NCBI GenBank assembly: GCA_003169195.1 | Contig: PMQB01000359.1 | Coordinates: forward strand, 1-32,145 | Reading direction: 5' to 3' | DNA from: Bryobacterales bacterium | GTDB lineage: Bacteria; Acidobacteriota; Terriglobia; Bryobacterales; Bryobacteraceae | DNA: 32,145 bases | Shown here: positions 22,173-30,600 of the stretch, one piece after another | How the letters are laid out: the number at the start of each line of letters is the position of its first letter | Numbering within the stretch: the first letter of the stretch is position 1 | Notes under the pieces: generated by a model | The model's database searches: none | What the model was told of the DNA's origin: nothing | Seen by the model: the letters and a program-made list of their open reading frames with translations, nothing else | Program-made: the position numbers and the translations under genes

Positions 22173-23526
22173 ACAACAACTCCTTGGCAAGGTTGTGGGT
22201 CCTCGCCGTTAAGCTGCCCAAATCGGTGACGGTCAACTGCCCTTGGTCCACAACTTTGCGCCCATGAATAAAGCTGTAGTCGACGATGTTTGCCTCGCAG
22301 AGAATTAGAGCGGCTACCGGGTCTGATTGTGCACCAGCGAAGCTCGGTTTGTCGATGTTGACGGCAATGAAATCGGCGGCCATTCCTTTTGCCAAATAGC
22401 CCACGTCGTTACGTCCGAGGACGCGTGCGCCACCGAGCGTCGCCAATTCCAAGGCTTGGCGTGCGTTCATGGCGGCGGCGTCTTGTGCGCCGACACGTGC
22501 CAGGAGGCAGGCGGCGCGGGCTTCGTGAAGCAGGTTGCTGGCGTCATTCGAAGCTGCGCCGTCGACTCCTAACCCGACCAGTACGCCAGCGTTGATCATT
22601 TTCCGGATAGGAGCAATGCCGCTGCCGAGCCGCATGTTGCTCTGGGGGCAGTGCGCAACGCCCGTGCCAGTTTGAGCGAAGCGCTTGATTGTCGGGTCAT
22701 CCAGATGGACGCAGTGCGCGTGCCAGACATCGTCGCCGACCCAGCCTAATGATTCGGCGTATTCGCCGGGAGTCATCTTGAACTGAGCGCGGCTGTATTG
22801 GATGTCCATCTGGTTTTCAGCCAGGTGCGTGTGCAAACGAACGCCGGGATAACTGCGCGCCATGGAGGCGGTTTCTTTCATCAGCGCAGTCGATACGGAG
22901 AAGGGCGAGCACGGCGCTAGCGACAGACGAGTCATGGATCCGCGCGAGTTATCGTGATAGGTCTCAATCAGGCGGCGGCTGTCTTGCAGGATGGCGTCTT
23001 CTTTTTCGACGAGCGAATCGGGTGGCAATCCACCTTGGCTTACGCCGACGCTCATGCTGCCTCGGCAGGCGTGGAAGCGCATCCCCATTTCTTTGACGGC
23101 GCGGATTTCGTCGTCGAGGGTGCAGTTGTTGGGAAAGAGATAGAGATGATCGCTGGAGGTGGTGCAGCCTGAGAGCATGAGTTCGGCGGCGGCCATTTGC
23201 GCGCTGACGAAAACCATTTCGGGGGTTAGATGGGACCAGATGGGATATAGGGTTTGCAGCCAGCCGAAGAGTTCGCAGTTCTGGGCGGCGGGGATGACGC
23301 GGGTGAGGGTTTGGTAGAAGTGATGGTGCGTGTTGATCAGGCCGGGCAGGACGACATGGCGGCCTTTGAGATCGAGCACTTCATCGGCTTGGGCGGGCAG
23401 GGTGTCGGTGGTGCCCGCTTGTTCGATGAAGCCGTCGCGCACGAAGATGGCACCGTTGCGGATCTCATCGCGCGCGGCGTTCATAGTCACGAGCGTGTGA
23501 CAGTTCTTGACGAGTAATGTAGCCAT
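22165..23526 (-). CDS. Amidohydrolase, 8-oxoguanine deaminase / AtzB-TrzN-like
   Basis: This 453-residue metal-dependent deaminase has an amidohydrolase barrel. Metal and catalytic residues are H67 and H69 (NTHHHFYQ), HTHLAE near residue 230, HAHCVHLDD near 265 and the Asp of VDGAASNDASNL near 321. The segments LFGWLQTLYPIWSHLTPE, CTTSSDHLYLFPN and APCSPFSVS are typical of 8-oxoguanine deaminases (which convert 8-oxoguanine to urate) and of the closely related hydroxyatrazine-type hydrolases, so a purine-like ring is the best substrate guess. The permease immediately upstream belongs to a nucleobase transporter family, which supports this. Its ATG shares one base with the permease stop (TAATG), so translation is probably coupled. 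It is the last gene of the TonB-permease-deaminase unit. Confidence 0.87.
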   Translation of the reverse strand: MATLLVKNCHTLVTMNAARDEIRNGAIFVRDGFIEQAGTTDTLPAQADEVLDLKGRHVVLPGLINTHHHFYQTLTRVIPAAQNCELFGWLQTLYPIWSHLTPEMVFVSAQMAAAELMLSGCTTSSDHLYLFPNNCTLDDEIRAVKEMGMRFHACRGSMSVGVSQGGLPPDSLVEKEDAILQDSRRLIETYHDNSRGSMTRLSLAPCSPFSVSTALMKETASMARSYPGVRLHTHLAENQMDIQYSRAQFKMTPGEYAESLGWVGDDVWHAHCVHLDDPTIKRFAQTGTGVAHCPQSNMRLGSGIAPIRKMINAGVLVGLGVDGAASNDASNLLHEARAACLLARVGAQDAAAMNARQALELATLGGARVLGRNDVGYLAKGMAADFIAVNIDKPSFAGAQSDPVAALILCEANIVDYSFIHGRKVVDQGQLTVTDLGSLTARTHNLAKELLCS

Positions 23527-24893
23527 TAGACTCGACGGCCGGGCATGACTGCGTTCAAGATCAATGCGCAGATTCCGCCGGTGGCGATGCCGGACGAAAA
23601 AGTGTCTTTAATGATGGGCGGCATGCCATTCATAATCTCAGGGACGAAGGTAACGCCGAGTCCGAGACCGATGGAGACGGCAATGATGGTGGAGGCACGG
23701 CGGTCGAGATCAATGGAGGACAGGATGCGAATGCCGGCAGCGGCAACGGTGCCGAACATGATGATGGTGGCGCCACCCAAGATGGATTGCGGCATAGCTT
23801 GGACGAGACCGCCGACGGCTGGGAAGAGGCAGAGGATGATGAGCATTGCGCCGACAAAGGTGCCGATGTAGGAACTGCCGACGCCGGTGAGTTGGATGAT
23901 GCCGTTGTTCTGAGCGAAGGTTGTACTGGGGAACGAGTTGAAGAGAGCGGCGAGAGCGGAGCTGATGCCATCGGCGAGGACGCCGCCGCGGAGGCGCTGG
24001 AGATAGAGAGGTCCGGTGAGGGGTTGATCGGTGAGGCTGCTGGTAGCCGTGAGGTCGCCTATGGATTCGATGGCAGTGATGACGTAGAGGAAACTGAACG
24101 GGATGAGGGCGGTGGCGCGGAAGCCGAGGCCGAAGCGGAACGGGGTGGGCACGGTGATCCAGGCCATGCCGTGCAGCGAAGTTAAGTCCGTTCGACCGAG
24201 AGCCACGGCGACTGCATAGCCGATAGCCAAGCCGATGACCACCGAGATCATACGTAAGCCGGGTTTGCCGCTGCCGTTCAGGACGAGGATGACGCAGACT
24301 ACGAGTGCGGCGAGGCAAAGATTCTCAATAGAGCCGAAGGTGCCGGCGGCCTTGGCTTCGAAGCCACCTCCGACGCTGGTAATGCCGACTTGGATGAGAG
24401 TGAGGCCGATGAGAGTGACGACGGTGCCGGTGACCAGCGGAGGGATGATGCGGCCGGAGAGTTTAAGGAACGGGCTGATGAGCATCGGGACGAGCGAGGT
24501 AGCCAGGCAGACGCCGAAGACGATGCCGAGGGCTTGCTGCTGCGATGCGCCTTGAGCCATAGCTGCGGTGGCGAGGGCGATGATAGGGCCGAGGAAGACG
24601 AAGCTGGTGCCCTGGATACTGAGTAGGCCGGAGCCGATGGGACCCAGACGATGTGTCTGAATAAGGGTCCCGATACCGGAGATGAACAAGGCCATGCTGA
24701 CGAGAAAGGCGGAGTCAGCGGCGGGCAGTTTCAGGGCTCGGGCAATGATGAGCGGCGGAGTGATGATACCGACGAAGACGGCGAGGACGTGCTGTAAGGC
24801 AACGAAGATGGTTTGACGAAGAGGCGGCCTATCTGTCAGGCCGTAAATCAAGTCGGCCTGACGTTGCGGCGCTGCCACTGTATCAATGGACAT
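23526..24893 (-). CDS. NCS2-family nucleobase (xanthine/urate-type) permease
   Basis: This inner-membrane cation symporter of about 455 residues and 12-14 membrane segments belongs to the NAT/NCS2 family. The family signature appears as QNNGIIQLTGVGSSY, preceded by FNSFPSTTFA. QGTSFVFLGPIIA and IIPPLVTGTVVTLIGLTLI also match xanthine/uracil permeases. Two residues after TGV, the usual SR of xanthine and urate carriers reads SS here. The ATG at 24893 is preferred; an in-frame TTG at 24902 would add three residues. The start overlaps the end of the TonB receptor gene by 11 bases, and the stop overlaps the deaminase start by one. Position suggests it carries the receptor's ligand from periplasm to cytoplasm. 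Confidence 0.92.
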   Translation of the reverse strand: MSIDTVAAPQRQADLIYGLTDRPPLRQTIFVALQHVLAVFVGIITPPLIIARALKLPAADSAFLVSMALFISGIGTLIQTHRLGPIGSGLLSIQGTSFVFLGPIIALATAAMAQGASQQQALGIVFGVCLATSLVPMLISPFLKLSGRIIPPLVTGTVVTLIGLTLIQVGITSVGGGFEAKAAGTFGSIENLCLAALVVCVILVLNGSGKPGLRMISVVIGLAIGYAVAVALGRTDLTSLHGMAWITVPTPFRFGLGFRATALIPFSFLYVITAIESIGDLTATSSLTDQPLTGPLYLQRLRGGVLADGISSALAALFNSFPSTTFAQNNGIIQLTGVGSSYIGTFVGAMLIILCLFPAVGGLVQAMPQSILGGATIIMFGTVAAAGIRILSSIDLDRRASTIIAVSIGLGLGVTFVPEIMNGMPPIIKDTFSSGIATGGICALILNAVMPGRRV

Positions 24894-27504
24894 CACGTCC
24901 AAATCTGTAAGCGACGGTGAGGCTGATGGTACGCATTTCGCTGGGCTTCACAAAAGTATCCCAGAACAGGTATTGGGAAGTGAAGAAGCGTTTGTCGCCG
25001 ATGTTGTTGGCGGCGAGATTGAAGGAGTAGCGGCGGAAGTTGTAGAAGACCGAGCCGCGGAAAACGGCATAAGAGGGAAGAACTATTCCGCTGATGTAAC
25101 CGGCTTCGACTTTCTGACTCCAGGTGGTTCCTACTGTGAAGCCCATGTGTTTGAGTGGCGTCACAGTCACGAATCCGGTGGCTACTGTCTTCGGTTGACC
25201 AGCGACTTCGATGGGGACCTTGAGGCCGAAGATGCTTGGATCGCCGATGAAGCGGCCGCCGTAGGATTCCTGCGGGGTGAGTCCGATGAGAGTACCGGGG
25301 ATGCCGAGTTCGAAGGGGATGTTCAGTTGTTCGGGTTGTTGGAATGTGTAGGCGGCGGTGAAGGAAACGAGCTTGGTTGGCGCCGCGCGCATTTCGAACT
25401 CAACGCCTTTAGTCTTGTAGTAATCGACGGCGCTGCTGAGGGTGTTATAGGCCGAGCGACGTTGATTGAAAAGAGCGACCGAGGCCAGAGCTTTGCTGCC
25501 CATGGCTGCTTTGACGCCGGTCTCATAGAGATGCGAACCCTGAATGAAGGTCTTGTTGGTGATGGTGGAGTAATCGATTTCACCGCCTTGGCCAACGCTT
25601 AAATAGTTGGAAGTGGCGTAGGTGAAATAGGGGACGATTTGCTTCGGCAGTTTGTAGCTGGCGCTGACGTTATAAGTCGTGGCACCATCGGAACCGCTGA
25701 CTTTGGAAAAGGGTTCGCCGGAGTCACTGCCGGTGGAGGTTGGGTTGTACCAGTCGTAGCGGACCCCACCTAGAATGCTGAGGCGAGAGAAGAGTTTGAC
25801 GTCGGCCAGGAAGAATTCGCCGACATCAGAGTAGTTGCCTTGTTGATAGTAATCCCACGGGAATTGCGCATGGTTGGTAAAGGCTCCAACGAAACGATCG
25901 TTAGGAGTGGGGCCCACGGAAAGATCGCGGCGATCGTTGGCTTGAGGCGTGCGTGACTCACCCGAGGTGAAGTCGGTATGGCGAAGAGCGAAGCCACCCG
26001 TGGCGTTAGCCTCCAGCCAGTGAGTAGGCTTCATCACCCAATCGAAGGTGGTTTTATTTTCGGCCACCTTGGGGTTGTAGTAGGAGGAGAATTCGTAGCT
26101 GGTGTACTTGCTGGCATCGAGGGTTTCGACGAAGGTTTGGTTGCGGAAGGTCATGCCTTCGTGGAAGTCGCGGATGAGATCGAAGTAACCAGTGTCGGTC
26201 AACGCACTGCTGAAGTCGCCTTGATCGGCAATGATCTGATTGTCGTTCAGATGTACGTAGTGGATGGTCTTCGGATCGAGCGCGAAGAGAGCGGCGGTGG
26301 GCGATGAAAGGAAGATGGGCGCGTAGTCTTTGGTGAAGACGAACTGTTGCAGGTTATCGCGCGGCAGATCGGCGGGGGTAATGTCCCACTTGTTGCTGGA
26401 AAGATTGACGAGCGGGCTGCCGGCCATGTAGGTGCCGTTGTCGATGAGTGCCTGCGTGACGCGATTCCAACCGACGTTTTGGGGGAGGTTTCCGAGGTAA
26501 CCTTGCATGCCCATTTCGATGCGCCACTTTTTGCCGAGTTCGCTATCGAAGGCGATTTGACCTAGTTTTTCGCGCTTGTGGATGTAGTTGTAATAGCTGT
26601 TGGAGTCTTCTACGTCGCCGTAAACATAGATGCCGGCGCGGTGGCTGCCGAGTTGGAGAGGGCTGCCGAAATCAACGGTGCCGATCTTCTCGCTGTAACT
26701 GCCGTAGGTTAGAGTTACTTTGCCTTCGGGATGTTCCAACCACTGAGCGGTTGTGCTGCGGGCGCTCTTGGGGATGAAGTTGAGGAAGCCACCGGTTTTG
26801 CCTGCGCCGTAAGCGGTGGGCGGCGGGCCTTTGACGACCTCAATGGTTTCGGCTGCACCGAGAGGGGTGGAGTAACTGCCTTCGTTTTCGGCTCGACGGA
26901 ACCCTCGGAAGTAGTTATCGCTTTCGTCACCTCGGACGAAGAGCGTGCCGGGGATGCCGAAGTAGCTGCCGGTAAAGCTGCCGGAGGCGACGGTGACTAA
27001 GTCATTGACGGTTTGAATGTTGTAGCGTTCGACGGTGGAAGCTTCGACAACGGAGATAGAGCGAGGTGTCTCGAGGATGGGGAGGTTGAGGCCGAAGACG
27101 CTGGGAGTTGGCTTATCGGGGACGACTTCGAAGGGGTCGACTTTGGCCGATACTTCGACGCTGTTGGCGGCGCGCTTGAGTGCTAAGACAACGTCGAGGG
27201 TCACGGGCTTTTGTGAATCGACGACGACTTTCTGTTGCACAAAGGGCTGGAAGCCCGGAGCGACAACGTTTAACTCATAGGTCCCAGCGGGGGCGGGGGA
27301 AAAAGCGTAAGTGCCACTGGCATCGGTGGTGACGGACTGGAGGTCTGCGCCACCAGCCATCTTGAGAGTTACTTTAGCGCCGGGCACCAGAGAATCGGAC
27401 GAGTCTTTGACTGTGCCACGAATAACGCCAGAATTCGATTGCGCCATTAGTAAAGTACAGAGCACAAACAGGGATATAGATAGATTCTTGAGACAGCTTT
27501 GCAT
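24883..27504 (-). CDS. TonB-dependent outer-membrane receptor with N-terminal carboxypeptidase-regulatory-like domain
   Basis: This 873-residue protein begins with a signal peptide (to about MAQ, residue 22). A carboxypeptidase-regulatory-like beta domain follows (about 27-110: GVIRGTVKDSSDSLVPGAKVTL, GTYAFSPAPAGTYELNV). The plug is at about 130-250 (TPRSISVVEASTVERYNIQTVNDLVTVASG, FVRGDESDNYFRGFRR, ETIEVVKGPPPTAYGAGKTGGFLNFI), and a long beta-barrel ends in TISLTVAYRFGRDVH. The plug resembles siderophore-type receptors. However, the co-encoded nucleobase permease and deaminase suggest a purine-like ligand, and no iron-acquisition gene is present. The ribosome site AAAGG lies just upstream of the ATG at 27504. 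It is the first gene of a three-gene unit. Confidence 0.93.
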   Translation of the reverse strand: MQSCLKNLSISLFVLCTLLMAQSNSGVIRGTVKDSSDSLVPGAKVTLKMAGGADLQSVTTDASGTYAFSPAPAGTYELNVVAPGFQPFVQQKVVVDSQKPVTLDVVLALKRAANSVEVSAKVDPFEVVPDKPTPSVFGLNLPILETPRSISVVEASTVERYNIQTVNDLVTVASGSFTGSYFGIPGTLFVRGDESDNYFRGFRRAENEGSYSTPLGAAETIEVVKGPPPTAYGAGKTGGFLNFIPKSARSTTAQWLEHPEGKVTLTYGSYSEKIGTVDFGSPLQLGSHRAGIYVYGDVEDSNSYYNYIHKREKLGQIAFDSELGKKWRIEMGMQGYLGNLPQNVGWNRVTQALIDNGTYMAGSPLVNLSSNKWDITPADLPRDNLQQFVFTKDYAPIFLSSPTAALFALDPKTIHYVHLNDNQIIADQGDFSSALTDTGYFDLIRDFHEGMTFRNQTFVETLDASKYTSYEFSSYYNPKVAENKTTFDWVMKPTHWLEANATGGFALRHTDFTSGESRTPQANDRRDLSVGPTPNDRFVGAFTNHAQFPWDYYQQGNYSDVGEFFLADVKLFSRLSILGGVRYDWYNPTSTGSDSGEPFSKVSGSDGATTYNVSASYKLPKQIVPYFTYATSNYLSVGQGGEIDYSTITNKTFIQGSHLYETGVKAAMGSKALASVALFNQRRSAYNTLSSAVDYYKTKGVEFEMRAAPTKLVSFTAAYTFQQPEQLNIPFELGIPGTLIGLTPQESYGGRFIGDPSIFGLKVPIEVAGQPKTVATGFVTVTPLKHMGFTVGTTWSQKVEAGYISGIVLPSYAVFRGSVFYNFRRYSFNLAANNIGDKRFFTSQYLFWDTFVKPSEMRTISLTVAYRFGRDVH

Positions 27505-27565
27505 GCGTACCTTTCGCCGGGGATGAAATGTTCACCAGGGCGAGAAGGCAACAAAGCAAATCTCG

Positions 27566-27626
27566 GACAGGCCTAGTAATTCTGCTGGAAGTCAAACTAA
27601 ATTAGCAGTTCCAGGCTAGGCCTGTC
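27566..27626. repeat. Nested inverted repeats upstream of the TonB receptor
   Basis: GACAGGCCTAG (27566-27576) and CTAGGCCTGTC (27616-27626) are a perfect 11-bp inverted repeat. Nearly concentric with it lie CTGGAA (27585-27590) and TTCCAG (27609-27614). The outer arms are 50 bases apart centre to centre, close to five helical turns. The element could be a two-site operator, or a stem in an RNA leader. No T-run follows on either strand, so a simple intrinsic terminator for smc is unlikely. Confidence 0.6.
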
Positions 27627-27628
27627 AA
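27599..27628 (-). promoter_or_regulatory. Predicted promoter of the TonB-permease-deaminase operon
   Basis: On the minus strand a perfect TTGACA (27628-27623) overlaps the upstream arm of the inverted repeat. After an 18-base spacer comes TAATTT (27604-27599), a weak -10 (3/6). Transcription would begin near 27592, inside the repeat, leaving a leader of about 88 bases. Binding at the arms would occlude the -35 box. Confidence 0.4.
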
Positions 27629-27650
27629 CCAATTGACATATACAAAATAT

Positions 27651-30600
27651 CTATCCGGCTGTAGTGGCGAGTGCTTCCTCCTCACGCTGGGGTTCGGAAG
27701 CTTTGGGCTCCGATTTTTTGACCGGCGGCGTGGAGGGCGTGTTGAGCGGAGTTTTGAATTTGACGGAGACGAGGCGGGAAACACCCGGCTCCTGCATGGT
27801 GACGCCGTAGAGCGACTGAGCGGCTTCCATGGTGCGCTTGGCGTGGGTGATGACGATGAACTGCGTCTGCTCTGACATCTCTTTCAAGAGGCGCGTGAGA
27901 CGTTCGATGTTGGGTTCATCGAGCGGAGCATCGACTTCGTCGAGGATGCAGAACGGGCTGGGCGTGTACTGGAAGATGGACATGAGCAGCGCCATGGCGG
28001 TGAGCGATTTTTCGCCGCCCGAGAGCAACAGAACGCTTTGCAGTTTTTTGCCGGGAGGGGAGGCGACGATATCGATACCGGATTCGGCGAGATTCTCTTC
28101 GTCGGTTAAGCGCATTTCGCCGACGCCGCCACCGAAGAGGACTTGGAACATGACTTTGAAATTGGCGTTGATGGCGTGGAAGGCTTCGCCAAAACGCTTG
28201 CGCGATTCGCCATCGATTTCCTGAATGGCTTTTTCCGTATCGCGGATGGAATCGAGCAGATCCTGGCGCTGGGTGTTGAGGAATTCCTGACGCTGGGAGG
28301 ATTCTTCGAACTCTTCGAGAGCGGTGGGATTGACGGGGCCGAGGTTTTCTATCTTGCGGCGGACTTCGTTGTACTTGGCTTCGATTTCAGCGAGTTCGGT
28401 TTCGTCGGCGATGGTTTCGGCGCCTTCGACCAATTGCTGCAGCGTGATTTCGAGTTCCTTCTGGCAGGTTTCTTCGAGGTGCTTGAGATCGGACTCGCCA
28501 CGAGCGAGGGCGACCTGGAATTCGCCGCGCTTTTCCTGCACTTCCTGGGCGGAGGCGCGGAGGCGTTTCAATTCTTCTTCGGAGGTGGCCAGGCGAGAGC
28601 GCAGTTCGGCTTCGCGTTCAGCGAGACGGAGGACGTTAGCGTCGGTAGCGACGAGAACTGTTTTGAGTTCCGTGAGCTTGATATCGAGTTCTTCATTGCT
28701 GCGAATGAACTGGGCTTTTTCGGCAGTGAGGCGTTCGGCTTCGCGCAGAATGTTTTCGCGGCGATTGGCGAAATCGCGGATTTGTGTTTCGAGCCGGGCG
28801 CGGCTGGCGGCGAGAGAGCGGCGGCGCTCTTCCAGGCTGGCCAAGTGAGCGCGAACGGCGGCATGTTCTTCGGCGGTGCGGGCCACTTCGGCCTGGAGGA
28901 CGCTGAGTAATTCGCGAGCTGCTTCGAGAGCGCTTTCTTCATTAGCGCGAGCTTCTTCGGCTTGGGCAAGGCTGGCGTGATCGCGGGCGCCGCTTTCTTC
29001 GAGTTTGAGACGGTCGCGCGAGATGCGTTCGAGTTCGTTGCGGGCATGCGAGAGACGAGCTCCGACGCGCTGCGATTCTTCACTGAGCTTACGGGTTTCG
29101 TGATCAAAGGCGAGGACGCCTTTTTCCTGCGATTGCTGTTCGGAACGGAGGGCTTCGAGATGTTCGCTGAGTTGGGCGATTTGCTGTTCGAGATCGGCGA
29201 CGGCTGCCTGGGCGGCCAGCATCTCTTCGTGCTTGGTTTGTTCGAGGGCGGTGATTTCGCGGAGTTCGCGTTTCAGGGCCAGAGGGCCAGCACCGGATTC
29301 TTTGCCACCGGTAATGGCGCGGCCGTGATAGCTGCTGCCTTCGGAGGTGAGGAACCAGCAATGCGGGAACTGGGTGGCGAGGCGGCGGGCCAGGCCACGA
29401 TCGGCGGCGATGTAGCAATTGGCGATGCGCGGCAGAAGGTGCTTGGGCAGTTCGGTGAGTCCGTTGGTGAAGCGGAGAACGGAGGTGAGTTTGGTGAGCG
29501 ACTCATCCCAACCCTGCGGCTGCGGTGTTTCGGTAGTGCCATCGAAGATGTCTTCGGTATGTTCGGCGAGGAAGGTGGCGCGGCCGTTGAGTTCGCCGCG
29601 GACGAGATCGACACCTTGTTCGGCATCCTGCCAATTGCGGACGACGACGAATTCGAGTTCGTCGTGCAGAAATTCTTCGGTGGCTTTTTCGAATTGCGGA
29701 TCGACTTCGAGGAAATCGGCCAAGACGCCAACGGGTTTGAATTCGCCGGTTGCGCCTCTTTCGGAAGCGGCGAACACTTCTTTGACGGTTTCTGTGGTGT
29801 AGCCGCGGTGCTGGATGATTTCGCCGAGGGAATCTTTGCGAGCTTTGACGCGGGAGTGTTCGCTGCGGAGGCGGTCGGCGGCCTGGCGGCTTTCGTGGAG
29901 CTGATTGCGCTTGCCTTGCAGTTCGAGTTCGACTTCGCGGCGCTGGGCGCTGACGGATTGGAGTTGCTCTTGGGCGACCTTGAGACGTTCGGCGAGTTCG
30001 GCGCGGATTTGGAGGAGACGTTCCTGTTCGCCGCTGGAATGGCGCTCTTCTTCCTGGGCACGGTCGCTATCGCGAACGGCGGCGGCTAACTGCGCTTCGA
30101 TTTGGGTGATGCGATTTTTGAGTGAGGACGATTCGCCCAACATGCGCAAGACGCGCTGGCGGGCGGCTTCGAGACCGCGTTCCTGTTCGACGTGACGGTT
30201 TTGCGCTTCCTGACGCTCAGCGGCTTTGGCCTCGAGTTCGCCGCGCTTATCGTTATGTTCGGCTTCGAGAGTTTCCCATTCGGTGGAATGCTGTTCAAGT
30301 TCGAGGGCGCGTTCCTGTTGCTGCTGTTCGATGGTGTGAACTTCGCGATCGAAGGCAGTGAGGCGCTGGTCAATCTGCTCGACCTGTTTGGCTTGGTATT
30401 CGAACTTGGCGCGGGCGCGTTCGGCTTCGACGTTGAGATCGGCCAGGATTTGGCGGGCGGCGGTGAGTTCCTGCTCGTTTGAGTAAGTGGATTCGAGAAC
30501 GGTAGTTTGTTCGGCTTCGCGTTCCTGAATGGTGGCTTGCGCGGTTTGCAGTTCAGTGCTGGCGAGATTGAGTTCGATGGCGACTTTAGCCGTTTCACGT

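Noticed and set aside
23710-24318. Arg/His/Pro-rich minus-strand frame of 202 codons inside the permease gene, and the plus-strand frames opposite it.
   Set aside because: Composition is typical of out-of-frame reading of a GC-rich membrane-protein gene; no domain and no ribosome site.
27566-27626. Purine riboswitch ahead of the purine-type transport operon.
   Set aside because: The stem is suggestive, but the conserved purine-aptamer junction and loop sequences are absent, and the likely transcription start lies inside the element.
28143-30089. Long open frames on the plus strand opposite smc (255 and 375 codons).
   Set aside because: They are rich in Phe, Glu and Gly in a monotonous pattern and exactly mirror the codon bias of the coiled-coil coding strand. 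No domain is recognisable, and smc is certain.
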